Origin: an uncultured Alcaligenaceae bacterium
GTDB lineage: Bacteria > Pseudomonadota > Gammaproteobacteria > Burkholderiales > Burkholderiaceae_B
Direction: 5' to 3'
DNA: 64,000 nucleotides
Assembly (NCBI GenBank): GCA_937952975.1
Contig: CALFXX010000049.1
Span: 1-64,000 of the forward strand
The stretch's first letter is position 1. Every line of letters starts with the position of its first letter. Shown here piece by piece: positions 51,580 through 60,676 of the stretch. Made by a program: the position numbers and the translations under genes. The notes below the pieces were generated by a model. That model did no database searches. It was not told the DNA's origin and saw only the letters and a list, made by a program, of their open reading frames with translations.

Positions 51580-52078
51580 GCCTTAAAGGGGTTGAGAGAG
51601 CCCTCTGGCGTCGAGATGCATTAAGTTGTCGCGTCTCCGTCTGGATCGCGGACTTCATTGTACCGCTTGCTTTCTTTTCCCTTCTGGGTTGCTGGTCGCC
51701 GGCTAGACCGGGATGCATTTCAAGCGCGCCGTTGCGACGTTTTAACGTTACGCCCGCGTTTGTAAGTGTATGCCCCCTCGCGCCGCGCGCGATTCTGAAG
51801 CACACGCAAGAAACCGTCGTATCCCTGCAGCAGGCGCCTGACTTTCTGTCGCGCCTGATGTTCTCAGCACCTTTTTTTTTAGTCATCCAACACTGTGACT
51901 CTGACCTTTTTGCTGAACGAACCTCGCGCCTATTGGCGCGCCGTGCCGGTCTAAAGACCTTTTCTTCGCGCGCCCGTTGTTGGTGCGCGAACACTCTTGC
52001 CAACTTCTGTGTTTCGCAGCCAGTAACGCGTGGCTGCGCGTCGATTTCCGACGCGCCATTTAAATGGAGAAACATCCC
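51580..52078 (+). other. Long rne 5' leader with several hairpins
   Basis: About 500 bases without a supported gene. It has T-rich runs (for example 51868-51880) and at least three strong hairpins: CGCGCC/GGCGCG (51925-51940), TTCGCGC/GCGCGAA (51966-51992) and GCGCGTCG/CGACGCGC (52036-52056), the last ending 9 bases before the ribosome site. E. coli rne has a long autoregulatory leader that RNase E cleaves; this leader is probably the counterpart. One open frame across it (51510-52082) has no protein-like features. Confidence 0.6.
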
Positions 52079-55027
52079 ATGAAGCGCATGTTATTTAATG
52101 CAACACACCCTGAAGAACTTAGGGTTGCCATCGTCGATGGGCAAAAGCTGATCGACCTTGACATTGAAATCGCCGGCCGTGAACAACGCAAAGGCAACAT
52201 CTATAAAGGCGTCATCACCCGCATCGAACCCGGCCTCGAAGCATGCTTCGTTAGCTACGGCGAAGAGCGTCACGGCTTTTTGCCGTTTAAAGAAATCGCC
52301 CGCAGTTACTTCAAAGAAGGTGTCGATGTGCGCACAGCGCGCATTCAAGACGCCTTGCGCGAAGGCCAAGAGCTCATCGTTCAGGTCGAAAAAGAAGAGC
52401 GAGGCAATAAGGGGGCGGCACTCACGACCTTTATTTCGCTCGCTGGCCGCTATCTGGTCTTGATGCCAAACAATCCACGTGGCGGCGGTGTTTCACGTCG
52501 CGTCGAAGGTGAAGAACGTCAAGAACTTCGCGAAGCGATGGATCAACTGACGATCCCACCCGGCATGAGCATCATTGCCCGCACCGCTGGTATTGGTCGC
52601 AATGCCGAAGAACTGCAGTGGGATATGTCCTATCTCATGCAACTCTGGACCGCCATCGATGGCGCCGCCAAGGATAATCCAGCACCCATTCTGATCTACC
52701 TCGAATCAAGCTTGGTCATTCGTGCCATTCGTGACTATTTCTCGCCAGATATCGGCGAGATCCTGATTGATACCGACGATATCGCCGATCAAGCCACGGC
52801 GTTCATGAGCGTAGTGATGCCTGACAACGTGGATCGCGTCAAACGCTATCGCGATGACGTGCCATTGTTTTCTCGCTTTCAAATCGAACACCAGATCGAA
52901 ACGGCGTACTCGCGTACTGTCGAACTGCCCTCTGGCGGCTCGATCGTCATCGATCATACCGAGGCGTTGGTGGCGGTCGACGTCAACTCGGCGCGCTCAA
53001 CACGCGGCGCTGATATTGAAGAAACAGCCACCCGCACCAACCAAGAAGCCGCCGACGAAGTGGCGCGCCAATTGCGCCTACGAGATTTGGGTGGTCTGAT
53101 CGTGATCGATTTTATCGACATGGAAGACACCAAAAATCAACGCTCGGTTGAAAACCGTCTGCGCGACGCACTGCACTTTGATCGCGCACGTGTCCAAATG
53201 GGCAAAATTTCACGTTTTGGTTTGATGGAGCTCTCGCGCCAACGCTTGCGCCCTGCCCTAAACGAAGGCTCACACATTACCTGCCCACGTTGCAACGGCA
53301 CCGGTGTGATCCGCGACGCCGAGTCAAGCGCCTTGCAAGTCTTGCGCCTGCTGCAAGAAGAGGCCATGAAAGAGAACACGGCAGCCGTGCATGCTCAAGT
53401 GCCGGTTGATGTTGCGACCTTCTTGTTGAACGAAAAGCGCTCAGACATCACCAAGATCGAAGCGCGCCTGAAGGTCAACTTGATTTTGATCCCAAATCGT
53501 CACCTCGAAACGCCGCACCATCACATCGAACGCTTGCGTCACGACGATCCACGCCTTGAAGACATCAAGACCAGTTTTGACATGGTCGATGCACCTTCAA
53601 CCGATATGAGTTGGGCTCCCAAAGAGCAAGAAGTCAAAGCCAAACCTGAAGCGCTGGTCAAAGGCATTACGCCTTCGCAACCAGCCCCTGTGTCTTCAAG
53701 CCCTGCCAAAAAAGCGGCTGAGGCAACCACAGAAGCCTCTCCAGGTCTGTTCAAACGCTTAATGGGTTGGCTCACTGGCGGCGCGAAAGAAGAGAAGAAA
53801 GTCGAAGAGGTCGCCAAGCCTACCGAGGCACGCGGTGAACGTGGCCGCAACGGTCATGGCAATCGTGGCAACGGTAACCGTGGTGGTCAACACCGTGGTC
53901 GTCGTCCAGAAAATCGCAACGATGCTCGTCCGGGCTCGGAAGCATCGACCGACACTGACAATCGTCGCCCGCCCCGCGACGAAAGTTCGAGCCGCGCAGC
54001 AGGTGCTGAGCAAAGCGATGACACCTCGCGTCAAGGCGGTCGCAACCCACGTGGCCGTGGGCGCCATCGCCGCGATGAAGGTGATACACGCCAAGAAGGC
54101 GCCGACGGCACTCAGGTAGCCAACGCTGCAGCGGGCGCTCAGGCAGGCGGCGCAGCACAGGCGCCACGTCAGCCGCAAGGCCCGCGCGCCGAAGCGCCTA
54201 ACTCGGCACAAGCCGATGATCAACGTCACCTGCAAAACGGCCCCGAAGGCCAGCTTGGCGCTGACGAAGATAGCGATCGCGGTGATCCAGAGCGCAAACG
54301 CCGTCGTCGTCGTAGCCGTCGTGGCAAACGCGGTCAAGACGAGGGTTCAGGCTTTGAGAACGAAGACGGCTCGTCAAACGTGCAACAGACAGAAGCACAC
54401 GCCCAAGCTGACGGTGGAGCAACACCTCATGCTGTCGCCGCAGCGTCTCCTGCTGCAGCGCCTTTGCAAACGCACGTTGCTCCAACTTACGTGGCTCCGG
54501 CATCACAAGCCTACGTTGAGCCGGTTCAGGCAGCTGCTCCTGTTGCGCAAACCGCAGCGGTACCTGCTTACGTTGCACCTGCAGCACCGGCTGCCTACGT
54601 AAACGTGGCCTCGGCCTCCGAACCTGCTGCAAGCGCTGCTGCTCCGGTTGCTGCTGCTCCTGCTGCTGTTGCTGCTTCTCCGGTTGCTGCTGCGCCTGCA
54701 GCGGCTGTGGCAGAACCTACTACGATGGCTGCGCCTGCCGCGGTGGCTGTTGAGGCAGTGGCGCCAGTCGCTGCGGCCTTTGCACCAGCTCCGGTCGAAA
54801 CCACGACACCAAGCGTCGCAACGCCCGCCCCTGCGCCCGTTGCAGATCTGGCAACGTTGCATGCGATCGTTCGTGCCGCTGGACTGCAGTGGATTGAAAG
54901 TGACCCAGTTCGGGTTGCACAAACCTTGGCTGAGCAACCCACAGTCAGCGTCAAACTCGGTCGCGAGCGCAAGCCCGCGGTTGTGATCTCAAGCGAACCT
55001 TTGGTGCAAGTCGAGACACGCGCTTAA
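52079..55027 (+). CDS. rne: Ribonuclease E
   Basis: A 982-residue endonuclease. N-terminus MKRMLFNATHPEELRVAIVD, S1 domain from about residue 35, then the DNase-like catalytic part with VDVNSARSTRG and LIVIDFIDM (metal-binding Asp pair), and zinc link CPRCNGTG at residues about 402-409. Residues beyond about 520 are a disordered scaffold: an arginine/glycine-rich block (GHGNRGNGNRGGQHRGRRP), a basic RRRRSRRGKRG block and an alanine/proline-rich tail, ending with a short conserved C-terminal domain. ATG at 52079 has GGAG 9 bases upstream; an in-frame ATG at 52064 lies on that site and is rejected. Confidence 0.97.
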   Translation: MKRMLFNATHPEELRVAIVDGQKLIDLDIEIAGREQRKGNIYKGVITRIEPGLEACFVSYGEERHGFLPFKEIARSYFKEGVDVRTARIQDALREGQELIVQVEKEERGNKGAALTTFISLAGRYLVLMPNNPRGGGVSRRVEGEERQELREAMDQLTIPPGMSIIARTAGIGRNAEELQWDMSYLMQLWTAIDGAAKDNPAPILIYLESSLVIRAIRDYFSPDIGEILIDTDDIADQATAFMSVVMPDNVDRVKRYRDDVPLFSRFQIEHQIETAYSRTVELPSGGSIVIDHTEALVAVDVNSARSTRGADIEETATRTNQEAADEVARQLRLRDLGGLIVIDFIDMEDTKNQRSVENRLRDALHFDRARVQMGKISRFGLMELSRQRLRPALNEGSHITCPRCNGTGVIRDAESSALQVLRLLQEEAMKENTAAVHAQVPVDVATFLLNEKRSDITKIEARLKVNLILIPNRHLETPHHHIERLRHDDPRLEDIKTSFDMVDAPSTDMSWAPKEQEVKAKPEALVKGITPSQPAPVSSSPAKKAAEATTEASPGLFKRLMGWLTGGAKEEKKVEEVAKPTEARGERGRNGHGNRGNGNRGGQHRGRRPENRNDARPGSEASTDTDNRRPPRDESSSRAAGAEQSDDTSRQGGRNPRGRGRHRRDEGDTRQEGADGTQVANAAAGAQAGGAAQAPRQPQGPRAEAPNSAQADDQRHLQNGPEGQLGADEDSDRGDPERKRRRRRSRRGKRGQDEGSGFENEDGSSNVQQTEAHAQADGGATPHAVAAASPAAAPLQTHVAPTYVAPASQAYVEPVQAAAPVAQTAAVPAYVAPAAPAAYVNVASASEPAASAAAPVAAAPAAVAASPVAAAPAAAVAEPTTMAAPAAVAVEAVAPVAAAFAPAPVETTTPSVATPAPAPVADLATLHAIVRAAGLQWIESDPVRVAQTLAEQPTVSVKLGRERKPAVVISSEPLVQVETRA

Positions 55028-55040
55028 CACCCGCCTGACC

Positions 55041-55070
55041 TGATCCCACTGCGGCTCTGAAGTGGGGTCA
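55041..55070. repeat. Inverted repeat after rne
   Basis: TGATCCCACT and AGTGGGGTCA form a 10-base stem with one G-U pair and a 10-base loop. No T-run is adjacent, so terminator activity is unproven, but position just after the rne stop suggests transcript ending. Confidence 0.4.
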
Positions 55071-55230
55071 GTTCACTCGGTCGCTGTTTTTATTTGTTGG
55101 CCGACTCTTGCTCGGCGACGAATGCAAGACCCTCACCCCTTGCTTGAATTAACTTAGTACATCATCATTATTTGAATTAGCAGGGTTCACCCCAATATCA
55201 AGACCGTGCACACCACGGCTAGTATCTTAA

Positions 55231-55247
55231 ATTGGTCAGACCAATTC
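55231..55247. promoter_or_regulatory. Perfect palindrome of the FadR/UxuR-type GntR operator form
   Basis: AATTGGT-CAG-ACCAATT, arms of 7 around 3 bases. It matches the known operator form of FadR-subfamily GntR regulators such as PdhR (AATTGGT...ACCAATT) and UxuR/ExuR. It lies 15 bases before the chosen start of the dehydrogenase gene that opens the hexuronate-type operon. No GntR regulator gene is in the window. Confidence 0.7.
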
Positions 55248-55262
55248 AAGATCGCGCCCGCC

Positions 55263-56291
55263 ATGAGCCTTGCCTGTACCCTTTTCGCTCCCCTTGACCT
55301 CAGGGTCACTCAGTACGACGCCGACGAACCCGGCGACTATGAGGTACGCGTTCGTTTAGGTGCCGGCGGCATCTGTGGCTCGGACTTGCATTACTACGAA
55401 CACGGTCGCGCCGGGATTTTTGCCCTTCGCGCGCCCTTCATCCCCGGACACGAGGCCTCGGGCATTGTCGACGCCGTCGGCGCCCGGGTCACCCGCGTCA
55501 CGCTAGGACAAAAAGTCGCGGTCAACCCGTCGCACCCCTGCGGTCATTGCAATTATTGTCGCGAAGGCCGCGGCAACCTCTGCCCTCAAATGGTTTTCAT
55601 GGGTAGCGCAGCAATCTTTCCGCATCTGCCTGGCTTATTTCGCGAGCACTTTATCGTGGGTGAACAACAGCTCACCCCAATTGAAGAAGCAGAGATCACG
55701 CTAGGCGAAATCGCGTGCGCCGAACCGCTTTCGATTGGCATGCATGCCATGTATCGGGCCGGCTCAGTGATGGGTAAGACCGTATTGATTACCGGTGGCG
55801 GCACGATCGGCTGTATGGCTGTCATCGCCGCACGCATCGCGGGCGCAGCACACATCATCGTCTGTGATATCCACGATCGCGCACTGAACTTGGCTCGTGA
55901 GGTGGGGGCAAATCGTACTGTGCGTATCGATCAAACCCCGCCCGAACAAATCGCCGACTGCGCCGAGGTCAGTATCGAAGCGGCTGGCAGCCCAGCGGCG
56001 GTCAACACTTGCCTGACCGCCACACGTCGAGGCGGCACGATCGTACAAGTTGGTACGCTAGCCACAGACATTATGTTTCCAGCGAATCAAATCATGTCGC
56101 GCGAGCTGAACTATGTAGGCGCCTTTCGTGCGCATGCAGCGTTTGATTGGGCTGTGCAAGCGATCCGAACACGCCGCGCAGACGTCCGCGCGTTGATTAG
56201 TGCGCAGGTACCACTAAGCGAATCTAAAGAAGCCTTCGAACTCGCGCGGGACCGCAGTCGGCACACCAAAGTTCAGCTCGTGATTGGATAA
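55263..56291 (+). CDS. Zinc-dependent polyol/idonate-type dehydrogenase
   Basis: A 342-residue MDR dehydrogenase, closest by eye to L-idonate 5-dehydrogenase. Zinc ligands: GICGSDLHYYEHG and GHEAS; structural cysteines HPCGHCNYCREGRGNLC; Rossmann motif TGGGTIGCM. The ATG at 55263 is preferred to a GTG at 55206 because the family starts there and because the upstream version would place the operator inside the gene. It opens the operon with the TRAP transporter and two hexuronate enzymes, so it may oxidise a sugar acid (idonate, gulonate or similar). Confidence 0.88.
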   Translation: MSLACTLFAPLDLRVTQYDADEPGDYEVRVRLGAGGICGSDLHYYEHGRAGIFALRAPFIPGHEASGIVDAVGARVTRVTLGQKVAVNPSHPCGHCNYCREGRGNLCPQMVFMGSAAIFPHLPGLFREHFIVGEQQLTPIEEAEITLGEIACAEPLSIGMHAMYRAGSVMGKTVLITGGGTIGCMAVIAARIAGAAHIIVCDIHDRALNLAREVGANRTVRIDQTPPEQIADCAEVSIEAAGSPAAVNTCLTATRRGGTIVQVGTLATDIMFPANQIMSRELNYVGAFRAHAAFDWAVQAIRTRRADVRALISAQVPLSESKEAFELARDRSRHTKVQLVIG

Positions 56292-56327
56292 AAATTTTTT
56301 GCTCTTCTCTTTTAAAAAACCTCGCGT

Positions 56328-56369
56328 AAAACACCTCATTTAAGACACCGCATCCAAGACGTCGCATCC
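56328..56369. repeat. Three imperfect tandem 14-base units
   Basis: Consecutive 14-base units with consensus near AAGACACCGCATCC, in the gap between the dehydrogenase and the TRAP binding protein. The later part CGCATCCAAGA repeats perfectly. Function unknown. Confidence 0.65.
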
Positions 56370-56424
56370 AAGAAAACGTAGCAACAACACCATATTTATT
56401 ATTTCAAACGGGAGACCCACCATC

Positions 56425-57399
56425 ATGAAAAGCCTCACTACCAAAACCGCCTTCGCGCTGTTGTTGTGCGCGGCCGCTGCTGCTCCAACCTTTGCGCAAA
56501 CCAAGCTGAAATGGGCGCACGTGTATGAGACTTCTGAGCCCTATCACACCACCTCTGTCTGGGCTGCCGAAGAGATTAAAAAGCGCTCAAATGGCCGCTA
56601 CCTGATCGACGTCTATCCTGCCTCGCAGCTTGGCAAAGAAAACGACATCAATCAAGGTCTTAGCTTAGGGACCGTTGACATCATCATCTCGGGTTCAAGC
56701 TTTGCTGCTAAAAACTTTACGCGCATCGGTGTCACTTACTACCCCTACACTTTCCGCGGTGTTGAGCATTTGCTCGCCTACACAAAGAGCGACATTTATA
56801 AAGAATTGAACGAGGGCTACGCCAAAAGCAGTGGTCACTCCATCGTCGCAACGACCTACTACGGCGTGCGCCACACTTCGACTAATCGCTTATTCAAAAC
56901 TTGCGAAGAGATGAAGGGTCTGAAGATTCGCGTGCCTGACGTGCCAGCCTATTTAGCCATGCCACGCGCATGCGGTGCCAATACCTCGCCAATTGCGTTC
57001 GCTGAGGTTTATCTGGCCCTGCAAAATGGCACGGTCGAAGCACAAGAAAATCCTTTGCCTACGATCGAAGCTAAAAAATTCTACGAAGTGCAAAAGAATA
57101 TTGTGCTGACAGGCCACATCGTTGATCACCTGAATACGATCGTTGCAGGGGGTCTCTGGAAAAAACTCAGCGATGCTGACAAAGCAATGTTTACCGAAGT
57201 GATGCAAGAAGCTGCAGCAAAATCTTCACTTCAAATTGCAGCACGTGAAAAAGAGCTTGTAGACATCTTTAAAGCTAAGGGCATTAACGTCGTAGAAGTT
57301 GATACCAAAGCCATTCAATCAATCGTGCTGCAAAAAGTTCCTTTTGAGCAGTATGGCTATCAAAAAGCCGATTGGGATCGCATCCAGGCCATCAAATAA
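56425..57399 (+). CDS. TRAP transporter substrate-binding protein (DctP type)
   Basis: A 324-residue periplasmic binding protein. Signal peptide through about residue 24 (AAAAPTFAQ), then LKWAHVYETSEPYHTTSVWAA, ENDINQGLSLGTVDIIISG, GLKIRVPDVPAYLAMPRACG and AQENPLPTIEAKKFYEVQKN, all DctP landmarks, including the arginine in KIRVPD that binds the substrate carboxylate. It delivers a sugar acid to the DctQM membrane parts that follow. In this operon hexuronate or hexonate is the likely ligand. Confidence 0.95.
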   Translation: MKSLTTKTAFALLLCAAAAAPTFAQTKLKWAHVYETSEPYHTTSVWAAEEIKKRSNGRYLIDVYPASQLGKENDINQGLSLGTVDIIISGSSFAAKNFTRIGVTYYPYTFRGVEHLLAYTKSDIYKELNEGYAKSSGHSIVATTYYGVRHTSTNRLFKTCEEMKGLKIRVPDVPAYLAMPRACGANTSPIAFAEVYLALQNGTVEAQENPLPTIEAKKFYEVQKNIVLTGHIVDHLNTIVAGGLWKKLSDADKAMFTEVMQEAAAKSSLQIAAREKELVDIFKAKGINVVEVDTKAIQSIVLQKVPFEQYGYQKADWDRIQAIK

Positions 57400-57402
57400 A
57401 TC

Positions 57403-58020
57403 ATGACTGTCTCGCACACTTCTGCTCGTTCAGCGCCTGTCTCGGGCGCCGAGACATCGGTTGCCAAGGCTCACACGACCTCCTCTGCAGAAGAGATCGT
57501 GGCGAGCTTTGCCGAAGCCGATCATCAAACAGCTTCGCTTGAGGGCTATACGTTTGAAGACTGGCTGAGTTTGGTATTTTTTTGGTTAATGACCGCCTTG
57601 GTCTGTTTGCAATTTATCACTCGATATATTTTGAACGATTCGGTTTCATGGACCGAAGAGCTCGCCGTGTATTGTCTGATCGTTGTCGTGTTTGTGGGCT
57701 CGGCCGCTTGTGTGCGTCGTAGTCGTCATATTCAAGTCAATTTTCTATACCGCTATTTGCCTAAGCCATTAGGTAAGCTCTGTTCTGCTCTGGTCGATTT
57801 ACTGCAAATCGCATTTTTTTGCTACGTCGCATGGCTATTCTCTCGCTATGCGTTAGCCGTCAACAATGAGCCAATGACTACGATTCAATGGAACAAAAGC
57901 CACGTGTATTGGCTTGCCTTCGCCGGCATGCTCTTGATGGCCTTACGTTCGATTCAAATTACCTATATGCACTGGCGCCAAGGCTATTCGGCCCTGACCC
58001 GCCCAGAAGCTTATGACTGA
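57403..58020 (+). CDS. TRAP transporter small membrane subunit (DctQ type)
   Basis: A 205-residue membrane protein with four segments in residues about 55-190 and the DctQ motifs YILNDSVSWTEELAVYCLI and GSAACVRRSRHIQVNF. A long unstructured N-terminal part (about 45 residues) is not usual. It starts 3 bases after the binding-protein stop. Confidence 0.93.
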   Translation: MTVSHTSARSAPVSGAETSVAKAHTTSSAEEIVASFAEADHQTASLEGYTFEDWLSLVFFWLMTALVCLQFITRYILNDSVSWTEELAVYCLIVVVFVGSAACVRRSRHIQVNFLYRYLPKPLGKLCSALVDLLQIAFFCYVAWLFSRYALAVNNEPMTTIQWNKSHVYWLAFAGMLLMALRSIQITYMHWRQGYSALTRPEAYD

Positions 58021-58038
58021 CCTCTTTGGACTCAAGCC

Positions 58039-59445
58039 ATGTTGATACTGACAACTGCCTTTTTGGCCTTCATGATTTTAGGCCTGCCAGTTGCCGTGGC
58101 AATGGCGGGCTCGTCACTGCTTTACATTCTTGTCTCTGGCTCGGTACCAGACATCGTGGTCGCCCAACGGATGATCTCGGGTATCGAATCGTTTCCTTTG
58201 CTGGCCGTGCCGTTTTTTATTCTGGCAGGCAACCTGATGAACATCGCTGGTATCACCGGCCGGATCTATGAGTTTGCCGTGTCACTGGTGGGCTGGATGC
58301 GGGGCGGCTTGGGCCAGGTCAATATTATTGGTTCTGTGATTTTTTCAGGGATGTCGGGCACGGCAATTGCTGACGCGGCGGGCCTGGGGTCAATCGAAAT
58401 CAAAGCGATGAAAGACCATGGCTATGACACCGAGTTCGCGGTGGGTGTCACCGCGGCCTCAGCCACGCTTGGACCAATCATTCCGCCCTCATTGCCCTTT
58501 GTCATCTACGGCATGATGGCCAACGTATCGATCGGCGCACTCTTTATTGCCGGGATTTTGCCCGGTCTCTTCATGACTGCCATGATGATGTTGACAGTCG
58601 CCTATTTTGCGCGCAAAAACAAATGGGGCGGCGACGTGCCCTTTGAGTGGAAACGCCTAGGTGGTGCTGGGCTTGAAATCATGATCGTGCTTGCGTTTCC
58701 GCTCTCGATCTGGCTGATGACTCAGTACGGGATATCACCCAATATTTCTGCGATCATCGCCTTCGCAGTCTTGCTTGCGCTGGATTGGAAATTTAATTTC
58801 TCAGCCGTCATGGCGCTCATGACCCCCGTGATTTTGATTGGCGGCATGACCATGGGTTGGTTCACGCCCACCGAGGCCGCGGTGGCAGCTGTCATCTGGG
58901 CTTTGTTTTTAGGCTTGGTGCGTTATCGCTCGATGACGTTGCGCAATCTCATCAAAGCAAGCTTCGACACCATTGAAACAACGTCCTCAGTCTTGTTTAT
59001 CGTGACCGCTGCTTCGATTTTTGCTTGGCTTCTCACCACAACACAAGCAGCACAAATGCTCACAGCGTGGATCGTGTCGATCACCAGCGAGAAATGGGTA
59101 TTTCTCTTGCTTGCGAACGTTCTCATTTTATTTGTAGGCTGTTTTATCGATACGATTGCGGCTATTACCATTCTTGTACCGATCTTATTACCCGTTGTCT
59201 TACTCATGGGCATTGATCCAATCCACTTTGGATTGATCATTACACTGAACCTGATGATCGGCTTGCTGCATCCTCCGCTTGGCATGGTGCTCTTTGTGCT
59301 TGCGCGCATCGCCAAACTTTCGGTCGAACGCACAACAATGGCGATTCTGCCTTGGCTCGTACCCCTCATGTTTGCCTTAATTGCCATTACTTACATTCCA
59401 GCGATCACACTTTGGCTGCCGCAACAATTAGGCATCAGTAAATAA
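58039..59445 (+). CDS. TRAP transporter large membrane subunit (DctM type)
   Basis: A 468-residue permease with about 12 membrane segments. Motifs GLPVAVAMAGSSL, FSGMSGTAIADAAGLGSIEIKAM, and ASATLGPIIPPSLPFVIYG are the DctM hallmarks; MGWFTPTEAAVAAVIWALF is near residue 272. It is the sodium-coupled channel of the importer and follows dctQ by 18 bases. Confidence 0.95.
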   Translation: MLILTTAFLAFMILGLPVAVAMAGSSLLYILVSGSVPDIVVAQRMISGIESFPLLAVPFFILAGNLMNIAGITGRIYEFAVSLVGWMRGGLGQVNIIGSVIFSGMSGTAIADAAGLGSIEIKAMKDHGYDTEFAVGVTAASATLGPIIPPSLPFVIYGMMANVSIGALFIAGILPGLFMTAMMMLTVAYFARKNKWGGDVPFEWKRLGGAGLEIMIVLAFPLSIWLMTQYGISPNISAIIAFAVLLALDWKFNFSAVMALMTPVILIGGMTMGWFTPTEAAVAAVIWALFLGLVRYRSMTLRNLIKASFDTIETTSSVLFIVTAASIFAWLLTTTQAAQMLTAWIVSITSEKWVFLLLANVLILFVGCFIDTIAAITILVPILLPVVLLMGIDPIHFGLIITLNLMIGLLHPPLGMVLFVLARIAKLSVERTTMAILPWLVPLMFALIAITYIPAITLWLPQQLGISK

Positions 59446-59453
59446 GCATTCAC

Positions 59454-60665
59454 ATGAAAATCACCTCAGCACGCATCATTGTTTGTAGTCCCGGTCGTAA
59501 CTTTGTCACCCTAAAAATTGAAACCGATGAGGGCTTGACCGGGATTGGGGACGCCACCTTGAATGGTCGTGAATTATCGGTGGCAAGCTACCTGCAAGAT
59601 CACGTGATCCCTTGCTTGATCGGACGTGATCCGCATCAAATCGAAGACATCTGGCAATACTTGTATCGCGGCGCCTACTGGCGGCGCGGCCCAGTCACTA
59701 TGACCGCGATTGCAGCGGTGGATACAGCCCTCTGGGACATCAAAGCCAAAGCGGCTGGTCTGCCACTGTATCAACTGCTCGGTGGCAAGAGTCGCACCGG
59801 TGTCATGGTCTACGGCCATGCCAATGGCTCAGATATCGAACATACGGTTGATGAGGTGCTGCGCTACGCCGAGATGGGCTATAAAGCCATTCGCGCGCAG
59901 AGTGGCGTCCCCGGAATCGATAAAGTGTATGGCGTGGGACGTGGCACCATGTTCTATGAACCGGCCGACGCAGATCTTCCGTCTGAACACGATTGGTCAA
60001 CTGAAAAATACCTTCGCCATACCCCTAAACTTTTTGCTGCACTTCGCGACAAACTTGGGTGGGATCATCATTTGCTGCACGACGTACATCATCGACTCAC
60101 TCCGATCGAGGCCGCGCGTTTAGGCAAAGATCTTGAGCCCTATCGTCTGTTTTGGATGGAAGATGCAACGCCTGCCGAAAATCAAGAATCCTTCAAACTT
60201 ATCAGACAGCACACAACAACGCCGTTGGCAGTCGGTGAAGTGTTCAATTCAATTTGGGATTGCAAAGACCTGATCGAAAACCAGTTAATTGATTTCATCC
60301 GCACCACAGTTGTTCATGCAGGAGGCATTAGCCATTTGCGTCGGATCGCAGACCTGGCCGCGCTTTATCAGGTCAGAACAGGCTCGCATGGTGCGACCGA
60401 CTTGTCCCCCGTCTGCATGGGCGCCGCGTTGCACTTTGATTTATGGGTACCAAACTTTGGCATTCAAGAATACATGCAGCATACGACTGAGACGGATGCG
60501 GTGTTTCCGCATGCCTACACGTTCAAAGATGGTTTCATGTATCCAGGTGATGTTGCAGGACATGGCGTCAATATCGATGAAGCGCTTGCAAAAAAATATC
60601 CGTATCAGCGCGCTTATCTACCCGTGAATCGACAACAACACGACGGTACGCTCTGGAACTGGTAG
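59454..60665 (+). CDS. D-mannonate dehydratase family protein (ManD/RspA, enolase superfamily)
   Basis: A 403-residue mandelate-racemase-type enzyme. The segments HDVHHRLTPIEAARLG and WMEDATPAENQ carry metal acids, GEVFNSIWDC the third, and TGSHGATDLSPVCMGAALHFDLWVPNFGIQEYMQH is the ManD/RspA signature. It would dehydrate D-mannonate to 2-keto-3-deoxygluconate; some members act on D-gluconate or are near-inactive, so the specificity must be tested. It replaces the unrelated UxuA enzyme used by E. coli for this step. Confidence 0.9.
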   Translation: MKITSARIIVCSPGRNFVTLKIETDEGLTGIGDATLNGRELSVASYLQDHVIPCLIGRDPHQIEDIWQYLYRGAYWRRGPVTMTAIAAVDTALWDIKAKAAGLPLYQLLGGKSRTGVMVYGHANGSDIEHTVDEVLRYAEMGYKAIRAQSGVPGIDKVYGVGRGTMFYEPADADLPSEHDWSTEKYLRHTPKLFAALRDKLGWDHHLLHDVHHRLTPIEAARLGKDLEPYRLFWMEDATPAENQESFKLIRQHTTTPLAVGEVFNSIWDCKDLIENQLIDFIRTTVVHAGGISHLRRIADLAALYQVRTGSHGATDLSPVCMGAALHFDLWVPNFGIQEYMQHTTETDAVFPHAYTFKDGFMYPGDVAGHGVNIDEALAKKYPYQRAYLPVNRQQHDGTLWNW

Positions 60666-60676
60666 GCCTGGGGATC

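Noticed and set aside
51470..52082. Open frames of about 190-200 codons on both strands across the rne leader
   Set aside because: Composition is random-like; the region is better explained as a structured leader.
53759..54337. Long minus-strand open frame within rne
   Set aside because: It is a by-product of the arginine/glycine/alanine-rich rne scaffold; its threonine/alanine-rich product resembles no family.
55206..55262. GTG-started extension of the polyol dehydrogenase
   Set aside because: It would bury the operator-like palindrome in coding sequence and exceeds the family's usual N-terminus.
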